Shown here: piece by piece, positions 18,459-26,267 of the stretch | Layout: the number at the start of each line of letters is the position of its first letter | Position numbering within the stretch: position 1 is the stretch's first letter | Assembly (NCBI RefSeq): GCF_001754075.1 | Contig: NZ_MIEH01000018.1 | Span: 434,001 to 498,000, forward strand | Direction: 5' to 3' | DNA length: 64,000 nt | From: Merdimonas faecis | GTDB taxonomy: Bacteria; Bacillota; Clostridia; Lachnospirales; Lachnospiraceae | The notes under the pieces: generated by a model | What the model saw: the letters and a program-made list of their open reading frames with translations, nothing else | Databases searched by the model: none | What the model was told of the DNA's origin: nothing | Program-made: the position numbers and the translations under genes

Positions 18459-19586
18459 TTAATCCAGATAATCTCTTAATTTTCTGCTGCGGCTGGGATG
18501 ACGGAGCTTCCGGAGTGCTTTTGCCTCGATCTGGCGGATACGCTCTCTGGTTACGTCAAATTCCTTGCCGACCTCTTCCAGTGTCCTGGCTCTTCCGTCG
18601 TTCATGCCGAACCTGAGTCTTAATACCTTCTGCTCCCGCTCTGTCAAAGTGTCCAGAACCTCGTCCAGCTGTTCCTTTAACAGGGTCTGGGCTGCTGCCT
18701 CTGCCGGTACCGGCACATTGTCGTCCTGGATAAAGTCTCCCAGATGGCTGTCCTCTTCTTCTCCGATCGGCGTCTCCAGAGACACCGGCTCCTGGGATAT
18801 CTTTAAGATCTCGCGAACCCTCTCTACAGGCATGTCCAGCTGTGCCGCAATCTCCTCCGGCGTAGGTTCCCTTCCCAGTTCCTGCAGTAACTGTCTGGAC
18901 ACACGGATCAGTTTATTGATAGTCTCCACCATGTGTACCGGGATACGGATGGTCCTTGCCTGGTCTGCGATCGCCCTGGTGATCGCCTGACGGATCCACC
19001 AGGTGGCATAGGTACTGAACTTAAATCCTTTATGATAATCAAATTTTTCCACAGCTTTAATCAGACCTAAATTTCCCTCCTGGATCAGATCCAGAAAGAG
19101 CATCCCACGTCCCACATAACGCTTGGCAATGCTGACTACCAGCCTTAAGTTCGCTTCTGCCAGGCGCTTTTTCGCATCCTCGTCGCCGTCAGCCATACGC
19201 TTGGCCAGATCCACCTCTTCATCAGCCGTCAAGAGCGGCACCTTTCCGATTTCCTTTAAGTACATACGCACCGGATCCTCAATACTGATCCCGTCCGGAA
19301 CCGACAGGTCGATCTTTTCCATATCGACCTCATCCTCTTCTGAGATGACAATGTCTACATCATCAATGTCGTCATCGTCGTCGGCACCGATCCGGAGCAC
19401 ATCGATATTGTTTGCCTCCAGATAGTCAAATACTTTCTCCATCTGATCCGGTTCCAGTTCCATGTCTGAGAAGAAATCATTGATTTCCTGGATCTCAAGG
19501 ATACTTTTCTTCTTTTTCCCGAGTGAAACTAATTCTTTTAATTTCTCCTCAAATTTCATGATGTTTTCTTCCATGGTAGTGTCCAT
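18459..19586 (-). CDS. rpoD: Principal RNA polymerase sigma factor (SigA/RpoD)
   Basis: Housekeeping sigma-70 factor. It is 375 residues, so it carries a short region 1.1 as usual in Firmicutes. Regions in order: 1.2 ([20 protein letters not shown]), 2.1-2.4 ([55 protein letters not shown]), 3 ([11 protein letters not shown] onward) and 4.2 ([20 protein letters not shown]). An acidic run ([12 protein letters not shown]) sits before region 1.2. Several ATG codons compete at the start (19586, 19574, 19559); none has clearly the best ribosome site. It follows dnaG, forming the macromolecular synthesis operon. The many TTGNNN-17-TATNAT promoters in the window fit this factor. Confidence 0.97.
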   Translation of the reverse strand: MDTTMEENIMKFEEKLKELVSLGKKKKSILEIQEINDFFSDMELEPDQMEKVFDYLEANNIDVLRIGADDDDDIDDVDIVISEEDEVDMEKIDLSVPDGISIEDPVRMYLKEIGKVPLLTADEEVDLAKRMADGDEDAKKRLAEANLRLVVSIAKRYVGRGMLFLDLIQEGNLGLIKAVEKFDYHKGFKFSTYATWWIRQAITRAIADQARTIRIPVHMVETINKLIRVSRQLLQELGREPTPEEIAAQLDMPVERVREILKISQEPVSLETPIGEEEDSHLGDFIQDDNVPVPAEAAAQTLLKEQLDEVLDTLTEREQKVLRLRFGMNDGRARTLEEVGKEFDVTRERIRQIEAKALRKLRHPSRSRKLRDYLD

Positions 19587-19614
19587 CCTCTCATTGCTTG
19601 TTTATATTTTATCC

Positions 19615-21384
19615 TTAATTAATGGAAATATGCAGTTTCTTAAGGTCCTGCAGTTCCTTCTTGGCTTCCATCAAACGCTGTAGTCCCGCCATATCTGTGG
19701 GCTCCAGATTTCTGGTTGCCGTCTCGATGCTGTGGTTCTTGATCCTTAACACCGTCTCCATCAAAGCCTTTTCCTTTTCACGCTCGGAGGTCAGTTCTTC
19801 AATCCGGGTGTGAAAGAGAGCTGCCACCTCCCGGTGTTCCTCTTCATCGGTAAAATAATTCATGATCCTGGCCGGGTTTATCTCCCCGTCATGGTACTGC
19901 TGGAACAAAAGTCCTGCTGCCTTCCGGTAGATCCCGTCAGAAAAATCCTCCGGTGAAATATAATCCTTGATCTGTCCAAAAATCCTTTCGTCCGATACCA
20001 GCCAGGTCAGAAGAATCTTCTGCGACTTCCTGATCCCGTCTTCCTTTTCCTTTGCACCAGCCGTCTTCGGGCGCTGTACAGGTTTTGCCAGTCCTTCCCT
20101 TACGGCCATCTTCCCCACCAGCCGCCGCAGTTCTTCGTAACCGGTATGATACTTTTCCGCTACCGCTTCGATATAATTATTCCTCTCAATCTCTTCTTCA
20201 AAGCGTCCAAGCCTCCTTGCCGCTTCATTCAAAAACCCGGTCTTCCCCTCCGGCGATTTCAGGTCATAATCTTTTTCCAGTATCTCCAGACTGAACATGA
20301 ATCCGTTCCGGGCCTTTTCGATCCGCTCTTCAAACGCCTCCGCTCCCAGGTTTTTAATAAACTCATCCGGATCCTTATAGGGCTCCATCCGGATGATCTT
20401 TGCCGTAATACCGGCGTCCTTCAGGATCGGAAGGGCTCTGAGCGCTGCTCTGGTCCCCGCGTCATCGCTGTCGTATGTAAGATATACCTCCTGCACATAC
20501 CTCTTGATCAGCGAGGCATGTCCGGCTGTAAGAGCCGTTCCCAGCGATGCCACCGCATTGGTAAAGCCTGCCTGATGCAGTGATATCACATCCATATATC
20601 CTTCACAAAGAAGAAAATATGATTTTCTGGTTGTCCTGGCACGGTTCAGCCCGTACAGATTCCGGCTTTTATCAAAAATCAGAGTCTCCGGGGAATTCAG
20701 GTACTTTGGTTTTGCATCTCCCATGACCCGGCCTCCGAAGCCGATCACCCGGTTATTGGCATCCATGATGGGAAACATGACCCGGTTCCAGAATTTATCA
20801 TGAGGCCCATGCTTTTCGTCCATCGTGATCAGACCGGACTTTGCAAGCATATCGTCCGCATAACCTTTGGACTTCAGAAACTGGTACAGCGTGTTGCTGA
20901 ACTTGCTGGAATACCCAAGCCCGAAGGCCTTGATGGTGTCATCGCCAAGCTGCCTTCCCCTGAGATATGCCATTGCCTGCTCTCCCTGGGAACTCTTTAG
21001 CTGTACATAATAAAACTGGGCTGCCCGTTTGTGAATCTCCAGAAGCACTGCTTTTTCATCCGCCCGTCTGCGCTCTGCCTCTGAATACTCCTGTTCCGGC
21101 AGATCCACCCCCGCCCGGTCAGCCAGATAGCGCAGTGCCTCCACGAATGAATAATTCTCATACTCCATAAGAAATGTAAACACATTTCCTCCAGCACCGC
21201 ATCCGAAACAATAATACATCTGTTTCTGCCGGCTGACGGAAAAGGAAGGGGACTTTTCGTTATGGAACGGGCACAGTCCAAAATAAGAACTCCCCTTTTT
21301 CTGCAGTTTTACATAGGCAGAAATGACATCTACGATATCATTTCTGGATCTTACTTCTTCAATAATCTCATCGCTGTAATACAT
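19615..21384 (-). CDS. dnaG: DNA primase
   Basis: Makes RNA primers for DNA replication at the fork. It is 589 residues. The N-terminal zinc ribbon is present: CPFHNEKSPSFSVSRQK then YYCFGCGAGGNVFTFL (CHC2 type). The TOPRIM core shows FLLCEGYMDVISLHQAGF and YDSDDAGTRAALRAL, with the acidic metal ligands intact. The C-terminal about 150 residues (KILLTWLVSDERIFGQIKDY) are the helicase-binding domain. The gene lies between the dGTPase-like gene and rpoD. No standalone promoter was convincing in the 71-base gap upstream. Confidence 0.97.
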   Translation of the reverse strand: MYYSDEIIEEVRSRNDIVDVISAYVKLQKKGSSYFGLCPFHNEKSPSFSVSRQKQMYYCFGCGAGGNVFTFLMEYENYSFVEALRYLADRAGVDLPEQEYSEAERRRADEKAVLLEIHKRAAQFYYVQLKSSQGEQAMAYLRGRQLGDDTIKAFGLGYSSKFSNTLYQFLKSKGYADDMLAKSGLITMDEKHGPHDKFWNRVMFPIMDANNRVIGFGGRVMGDAKPKYLNSPETLIFDKSRNLYGLNRARTTRKSYFLLCEGYMDVISLHQAGFTNAVASLGTALTAGHASLIKRYVQEVYLTYDSDDAGTRAALRALPILKDAGITAKIIRMEPYKDPDEFIKNLGAEAFEERIEKARNGFMFSLEILEKDYDLKSPEGKTGFLNEAARRLGRFEEEIERNNYIEAVAEKYHTGYEELRRLVGKMAVREGLAKPVQRPKTAGAKEKEDGIRKSQKILLTWLVSDERIFGQIKDYISPEDFSDGIYRKAAGLLFQQYHDGEINPARIMNYFTDEEEHREVAALFHTRIEELTSEREKEKALMETVLRIKNHSIETATRNLEPTDMAGLQRLMEAKKELQDLKKLHISIN

Positions 21385-21455
21385 GTTTTACGCTCTTTTC
21401 ACTATGATGACAAATGCTCCCTTTTATAATATTCGACAAAAGTATCTGATTTCCT

Positions 21456-22469
21456 TTAAATTTTCCAGGATTCCGGAATAAAATATTCTTCGAACTTCTT
21501 CACTGCATATGTATCTGTCATTCCTGCTATATAATCACATACTACCTGTTCCCTGGATTCTCCGTCCTCGTCTATCATGCGCAGGAACTGATCCGGAAGG
21601 ACTTCCAGATGATCGATATAAAACTCATAAAGATTTTTGATCATATGGATCGCTTTCTTTTCCTCTCCCTTTGCCACCGGATTCTGGTATACACTTTCAA
21701 ACAGAAATCCCCGAAGTCCCATCATGGCCTCTCCTACTTCCGGAGACATCCGGATCTCCGGCTGATCCATACTGTTGATGATCACATTATGTACCATGGT
21801 ATCCAGCCGCACCTTCGGAGACTGCCCCAGCACTCTCCGGAACTTCTCGGGAATATCCGTCTCCTTTAAGATCCCACCCCGGATCGCATCGTCAATATCA
21901 TGATTGATATACGCAATCTTATCAGAGAGCCGTACGATCTGCCCCTCCAGGGTATGAGGATTTCCGCTGGATTTATGATTCCGGATACCGTCTCTGACTT
22001 CCCAGGTCAGATTCAGTCCCCGGCCCTGACGCTCCAGACGTTCTACCACTCTGACACTCTGCTCATGATGCCGGAATCCTAAGGGGCAGATCTGGTTTAA
22101 AGCCCTCTCTCCGGCATGACCAAAGGGCGTATGTCCCAAATCATGTCCCAGGGCAATCGCCTCCGTCAGATCCTCATTGAGCCTTAGCGCCTTGGCTATG
22201 GTTCTTGCATTCTGGGAAACCTCCAGCGTATGAGTAAGACGGGTGCGGTAATGATCTCCCTTTGGCAACAGGAACACCTGGGTTTTCTGCTTCAGTCTCC
22301 GGAAGGATTTACAGTGCAGGATCCGGTCCCGGTCTCTTTGAAAGACCGGGCGGATATCACACTCTTCCTCAGGGCGTTCCCTGCCTTTTGACTTGCTGCT
22401 TAAAGTCGCATAGGGACTCAAATATGTGGTTTCTCTGATTTCCAGCTGTTCTCTGATCGTCATGCTCAT
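21456..22469 (-). CDS. dgt: dGTP triphosphohydrolase-like HD protein
   Basis: HD-domain phosphohydrolase predicted to cleave dGTP or related dNTPs to the nucleoside and tripolyphosphate. It is 337 residues. The metal site is visible: RTRLTHTLEVSQNARTIAK, then EAIALGHDLGHTPFGHAGE, then KIAYINHDIDDAI. FRRLKQKTQVFLLPKGDHY is the family's phosphate-binding stretch. Its ATG overlaps the stop of the upstream polyphosphate kinase-like gene (ATGA), so translation is coupled. dgt upstream of dnaG is the common clostridial order. The exact substrate of this shorter subfamily is less certain than the reaction type. Confidence 0.9.
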   Translation of the reverse strand: MSMTIREQLEIRETTYLSPYATLSSKSKGRERPEEECDIRPVFQRDRDRILHCKSFRRLKQKTQVFLLPKGDHYRTRLTHTLEVSQNARTIAKALRLNEDLTEAIALGHDLGHTPFGHAGERALNQICPLGFRHHEQSVRVVERLERQGRGLNLTWEVRDGIRNHKSSGNPHTLEGQIVRLSDKIAYINHDIDDAIRGGILKETDIPEKFRRVLGQSPKVRLDTMVHNVIINSMDQPEIRMSPEVGEAMMGLRGFLFESVYQNPVAKGEEKKAIHMIKNLYEFYIDHLEVLPDQFLRMIDEDGESREQVVCDYIAGMTDTYAVKKFEEYFIPESWKI

Positions 22470-24022
22470 TTCCGCCCCTTCTTTTCTTCCTGTCTTTTCT
22501 TTTCCTGCTTCTTTTCTTCCACTTTCTTCTCAACCGCCTCTACAACGGTTTCCAGCACTTTGATCCTGGCATAATATTTACAGTTTCCCTCCACCACGAT
22601 CCAGGGTGCGTATGGCGAGGATGTCCGGATCAGCATCTCATTGACTGCTTCTTCGTACTGATCCCACTTTTCCCGGTTCCTCCAGTCTTCATCCGTGATC
22701 TTCCACTGCTTTTCCGGATTTTCCTGCCTGGCCTGAAATCTTCTGGCCTGCTCCTCTTTATCGATCTGCATCCAGAATTTGAGTACGACAGCGCCTGCCT
22801 CTGTCAGATCCTTTTCCATATCGTTGATCTCCCGGTAGGCCCTTTGCCACTCCTGCCGGGTACAGAAGCCTTCGATCCTCTCTACCATGACCCTGCCGTA
22901 CCATGTCCGGTCAAAGATAGTAACATGTCCGGCTTTCGGCATGTCTGTCCAGAACCGCCAGAGATAATGATGTGCTCTCTCTATATCGTTAGGCGAGGCA
23001 GTAGGGTGTACCACGTAGCCTCTGGGATCCATCCTCTGCGTCAGCCGTTTGATGGCTCCACCCTTTCCTCCCGCATCCCATCCTTCAAAGCCAAGGACTA
23101 CCGGAATCCGGTATCTGTATAACTCTCCGTGCAGTTTTTCCAGTTTTTTCTGAAGCTTTGAAAGTTTTTCTTTATATTCCTCTTTCGTATAGGACAGAGA
23201 CAGATCTGCTTTTGAGAGAACAGATTCCTTCAGGATGAGATCCTCTGCCGGCTGCTCTTCTGTCATGGTCACACTTCCGGATCCTTCTGCATCTTCTGCC
23301 TTTTTCCGTGCCACTTCCCGGATCTTCTGCTCCAGCGTCTTTACCACAATGCTGTAGATTTTTACCGTAGCAAATCTGCGGTCTGTTGCTTCCACAATAT
23401 GCCAGGGCGCATGGGCAGTATCTGTCCTCAGAAGCATTTCCTCGTTCATAGCCCGGTATTCCTGGAAATGCCTGTTACGCTTTAGATCCCCTTCACTGAC
23501 TCTCCACGCCGTCTCCTTAGAATCCAACAGTTTTTCAAGTCGTTTTTTCTGCTCCTTTTTATCAATAGCCAGAAAAATCTTGATCATTACCATGCCGTCA
23601 GCCGTCAGCTGTTCTTCAAAAGACCGAATAGACCGGAAACTGTTTTCTACTTCCTTTTCACTGGTCTTACCGTCAAATCTGTCGATCAGCACCTTCCGGT
23701 ACCAGCTGCTGTCATAGATCGCTATCCTGCCTTTCGGCGGCATCTTTGTCCAGAAGCGCCACAGGAACGGATGCATTCTTTCTTCTTCTGTTTCATTTTT
23801 TACCGCATATACCTGGAATCCTCTGGGATCCAGACCCTGGATCAGCTCCCCGATCTGCACGCCCTTCCCGGATGCCCCATATCCCTCGAAAGCAATCATT
23901 ACCGGGATTTTCCATTTCTGGCACTCCCGCTGCAGTCTTCCAAGTTTCGGCATAAGCTCCTCCATCCGCTGGCCATACTCTGCCTTTGTAAGCTTCTTTT
24001 TCAGATCAATCTTCTCCAGCAT
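22466..24022 (-). CDS. Two-domain polyphosphate kinase 2 (polyP:AMP phosphotransferase type)
   Basis: PPK2-family enzyme with two tandem domains, predicted to transfer phosphate from polyphosphate to a nucleoside monophosphate such as AMP. It is 518 residues. Domain 1 (about 10-235) has Walker A EGYGASGKGVQI and lid-like RIAIYDSSWYRKVLIDRF. Domain 2 (about 275-495) has EGWDAGGKGGAI, HYLWRFWTDMPKAG and HVTIFDRTWYGRVMVERIEG. Known two-domain PPK2s rely on the C-terminal domain for catalysis, and the second copy here has the more canonical sequences. The C-terminus is a Lys/Glu-rich tail (VEEKKQEKKRQEEKKGRK). It is the first gene before dgt-dnaG-rpoD, an unusual placement that couples nucleotide supply genes to replication genes. 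Confidence 0.9.
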   Translation of the reverse strand: MLEKIDLKKKLTKAEYGQRMEELMPKLGRLQRECQKWKIPVMIAFEGYGASGKGVQIGELIQGLDPRGFQVYAVKNETEEERMHPFLWRFWTKMPPKGRIAIYDSSWYRKVLIDRFDGKTSEKEVENSFRSIRSFEEQLTADGMVMIKIFLAIDKKEQKKRLEKLLDSKETAWRVSEGDLKRNRHFQEYRAMNEEMLLRTDTAHAPWHIVEATDRRFATVKIYSIVVKTLEQKIREVARKKAEDAEGSGSVTMTEEQPAEDLILKESVLSKADLSLSYTKEEYKEKLSKLQKKLEKLHGELYRYRIPVVLGFEGWDAGGKGGAIKRLTQRMDPRGYVVHPTASPNDIERAHHYLWRFWTDMPKAGHVTIFDRTWYGRVMVERIEGFCTRQEWQRAYREINDMEKDLTEAGAVVLKFWMQIDKEEQARRFQARQENPEKQWKITDEDWRNREKWDQYEEAVNEMLIRTSSPYAPWIVVEGNCKYYARIKVLETVVEAVEKKVEEKKQEKKRQEEKKGRK

Positions 24023-24074
24023 ATCCGTCCCTCCCTTTGCGTATCTCGATACATTTTTCAGAATATTTTTCTTT

Positions 24075-24080
24075 ATTATA
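24075..24080 (-). promoter_or_regulatory. Possible -10 box upstream of the PPK2 gene
   Basis: Minus-strand TATAAT about 50 bases before the PPK2 start. The -35 at proper spacing is poor, so this is a weak call; it lies just downstream of the hydrolase cassette's terminator in coordinate terms. Confidence 0.35.
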
Positions 24081-24104
24081 CATCATTTATAATATTTTAC
24101 GACA

Positions 24105-24147
24105 CAAAAAACGCTGATAATGCACAATTATCGTACATATCAGCGTT
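24105..24147 (-). terminator. Terminator after the alpha/beta hydrolase
   Basis: Arms AACGCTGATA and TATCAGCGTT around an AT-rich loop, followed on the minus strand by TTTTTT. It closes the AT-rich cassette on its left side. Confidence 0.8.
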
Positions 24148-24186
24148 CTCTTGGAGGATGTTGCCATCCAGGGCGCACTCAACCAT

Positions 24187-24843
24187 TTATACCATAGGAC
24201 TCTGCAAATAATATTCGCTCAACAGTTCTGCTAAAACTTTGGGATTTTCTTCATTTACAACATGGCCTGTATCCTCAATAATTTTTAATTCCGCACTTTT
24301 AATGTTTTGTGACAAAAATTGTGCTGATTTTACGTTTGCGCTGTCCTTCTTTCCACAAAGGATCAGAGTGGGGCACTTAATATTTTTTACTCTATCGCTG
24401 AAATCTAAGTTCTTCATGGTGTTTCCTAAAGCAAAAGTATCCTTTTTATCAAATGCCATAGTTTTAAAAATAGATTTTGGTAAAAATCTGAAAATTATAT
24501 TTTGAAAGCTAAAAGCTAACTTTGGGACTTTATATGGCGTTCCGATTAAAACTAATGATTTCACTTTCTTCGGGAAATCCAATGTAAAATTTAAAGCCAA
24601 AATGCCGCCTAATGAAAGACCGCACAAATGAATTTGTCCGTCAATTTCGCTGCAATATTTTACAAATGATGAATACAGATTTTCGTAACTTGCCTCTTTT
24701 CCTTTAAGAATGGAGGACAAATTGGGGCATACAATATCTTCATTGTTTGTCATATATGAAATTGTTTTATCCCAACTTGTTGCTTTGTGCCCTGAGCCGT
24801 GAACAAAAATTTTTGTTGCCAAAGGTAATTCGCCCCTTTCCAA
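24187..24843 (-). CDS. Alpha/beta hydrolase, AT-rich and probably acquired
   Basis: Serine hydrolase of the alpha/beta fold; substrate unknown. The catalytic triad is visible: nucleophile in LCGLSLGGILAL, Asp in ILCGKKDSANV, His in DTGHVVNEE, plus oxyanion-loop FVHGSGHKATSW. It is about 218 residues, small and without a signal peptide, so cytoplasmic. No ATG is available at the 5' end. Candidate starts are TTG codons at 24843 and 24822; the latter is ten bases after AAGGGG. Base composition is clearly more AT-rich than its neighbours, with Lys/Asn/Ile-rich protein. It is flanked by its own terminator and by the tRNA-Leu terminator, which suggests insertion beside the tRNA. Confidence 0.82.
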   Translation of the reverse strand: MERGELPLATKIFVHGSGHKATSWDKTISYMTNNEDIVCPNLSSILKGKEASYENLYSSFVKYCSEIDGQIHLCGLSLGGILALNFTLDFPKKVKSLVLIGTPYKVPKLAFSFQNIIFRFLPKSIFKTMAFDKKDTFALGNTMKNLDFSDRVKNIKCPTLILCGKKDSANVKSAQFLSQNIKSAELKIIEDTGHVVNEENPKVLAELLSEYYLQSPMV

Positions 24844-24850
24844 TCTGGTT

Positions 24851-24891
24851 AAAAAACAACCCCTTGAAAACTCTATGCTTCCAAGGGGTTA
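24851..24891 (-). terminator. Terminator of tRNA-Leu
   Basis: Minus-strand arms AACCCCTTG and CAAGGGGTT followed by GTTTTTT, placed 15 bases after the tRNA 3' end and just before the hydrolase reading frame. Confidence 0.85.
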
Positions 24892-24905
24892 TACCAAATG
24901 CTTAA

Positions 24906-24989
24906 TGCGGAAGATGGGACTTGAACCCACACGGCACGAATGCCACAAGATCCTTAGTCTTGCTCGTCTGCCAGTTCCGACACTTCCGC
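24906..24989 (-). tRNA. tRNA-Leu, anticodon AAG
   Basis: Type II tRNA with a full cloverleaf. The acceptor GCGGAAG pairs with CTTCCGC and the discriminator is A. The anticodon stem CAAGA/TCTTG encloses loop CTAAGGA, giving anticodon AAG (reads CUN). The long variable arm has stem GGCA/TGCC. The T-loop is TTCAAGT. CCA is not encoded. The first anticodon base is A, which in some Firmicutes is left or modified to widen decoding. Confidence 0.93.
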
Positions 24990-25018
24990 GAACCGGACTC
25001 TCAAACCGTCCGAAAATT

Positions 25019-25047
25019 ATAATACTATACCCGTTTTCAAAAGTCAA
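25019..25047 (-). promoter_or_regulatory. Promoter for tRNA-Leu
   Basis: Minus-strand TTGACT (25042-25047) and TATTAT (25019-25024), 17-base spacer, about 30 bases upstream of the tRNA. Confidence 0.75.
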
Positions 25048-25050
25048 CAC

Positions 25051-25593
25051 TTATTTTAAAATATTACGGCGAATATAGCGGAAGGTTTCCTGCTCCCCCT
25101 TCTCAGCCAGCATCTTCAAAAGAAAATGCAGAAGCGCCGCCGTCTCCGGGTGGATCATTTTCCCGAGCTTTGCGGCTCCTCTTTCATAATATTCCAGAGG
25201 ATCCCGGTCGGTATAAGCTTTTCCCCGATAGGTTTTTGAGGCAGCAATTCGATCCATAAACATTTCAATCACATATTTGACCGGCATCTTCTGCCCCACG
25301 ATCCCTTCCTTAGGGTCTGCGCTGTAATCGATCCAATACTCATAATGATGCTTATTCCGCCCTTTATGATGCAGCCAGGCCTTCGAATACCCGGTAGCTT
25401 CCCTCTCGGCATTATTAGGGCTGCGGTTGCCCTGATAATAGCGGCAGCCTACCAGAAATTCTGTCGGCGAATATTTAGACATGTCATGCAGGAGCCCCTG
25501 ACGGAAAAGCCCCACCTGAAAACACTGTTTCATTACCAGCCATTTATGATGATTGATCGTCCTTAAATGCTCGAATACCTTCATATCCTTCAT
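25051..25593 (-). CDS. DUF5662 family protein
   Basis: Conserved protein of unknown function, about 180 residues. It is rich in His/Asp pairs in positions that look like a metal site: RTINHHKWLVMKQCF, GLLHDMSKYSPTEF, and LHHKGRNKHHYEYW. This spacing resembles a degenerate HD phosphohydrolase core, but no reaction is known to me. It is cytoplasmic, with no membrane segment. It is the last of four closely packed genes (11 bases after the TraX-like gene). The start at 25593 has AAAGG directly adjacent; the ATG at 25584 is an alternative. I recognise the family but cannot assign a role. Confidence 0.75.
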   Translation of the reverse strand: MKDMKVFEHLRTINHHKWLVMKQCFQVGLFRQGLLHDMSKYSPTEFLVGCRYYQGNRSPNNAEREATGYSKAWLHHKGRNKHHYEYWIDYSADPKEGIVGQKMPVKYVIEMFMDRIAASKTYRGKAYTDRDPLEYYERGAAKLGKMIHPETAALLHFLLKMLAEKGEQETFRYIRRNILK

Positions 25594-25604
25594 CCTTTCA
25601 GACT

Positions 25605-26261
25605 CTAAAACCTGCTGATTCCGTACAGAAGCAGCAGATGCGCCGGATAAAATATGTAAAAGAAATACTTCATTTTTCTCCCCCGCTCTCCGTTATAAAG
25701 CGCAAGGGGAAGGACTGATAAAACGCCGTATTTCTGGATTACTCCCTGATACAGAAAGTTCCAGAGTCCGCCGGCTGTCACAGCCAGCCACCGGGACTCA
25801 TGAAATATATAAAATACAAAGATCAGAAGGATACCCCTGAAATTATAGTCACTCCTGATAAGTACCGCCAGCCACATGGCAAAGAGCAGGATCACTGCCT
25901 TTACCGGCCATTCACGGTTTCTTTCCAGCAGGACCATCATACCGATCCCGATCAGCAATGTAAAAAACACATTCTGATGAGCATACTCCAAAGGCACGCC
26001 CCGGAACGCCAGATCATAGGGAATCTCAGAAATCAGTGCAAAGACACCAAGCCTCCCCATATACCGCCGGACATCATGCGTATGAAAAAATCCTTCTACA
26101 ATGAGAAAACAGAAAATCGGAAATGCAATCCGTCCCAGACATCGAAGCCATATTTGTGACGGATACAGAACCGCCCCCGTATGATCCAGTGCCATGGACA
26201 CGATAGCAATACATTTCAGCTGAAAGCTGTCGAGACACTGGATGTTCCACCGCTGATTCAT
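25605..26261 (-). CDS. TraX-like integral membrane protein
   Basis: Polytopic membrane protein of the TraX family, named after the F-plasmid pilin N-acetylase; chromosomal homologues are uncharacterised acyltransferase-like proteins. It is 218 residues with roughly six to seven hydrophobic helices. The opening SFQLKCIAIVSMALDHTGAV and the LGRIAFPIFCFLIVEGFFHT and ISEIPYDLAF stretches are typical. It lies six bases after the debranching-enzyme homologue, so it is in an operon. No conjugation genes are near, so a role in pilin modification is not implied. Confidence 0.82.
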   Translation of the reverse strand: MNQRWNIQCLDSFQLKCIAIVSMALDHTGAVLYPSQIWLRCLGRIAFPIFCFLIVEGFFHTHDVRRYMGRLGVFALISEIPYDLAFRGVPLEYAHQNVFFTLLIGIGMMVLLERNREWPVKAVILLFAMWLAVLIRSDYNFRGILLIFVFYIFHESRWLAVTAGGLWNFLYQGVIQKYGVLSVLPLALYNGERGRKMKYFFYIFYPAHLLLLYGISRF

Positions 26262-26267
26262 ACCTCA

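Noticed and set aside
25605-26261. Conjugative element because of the TraX-like gene
   Set aside because: No relaxase, coupling protein, mating-pair or integrase genes are near; TraX homologues are common in chromosomes.
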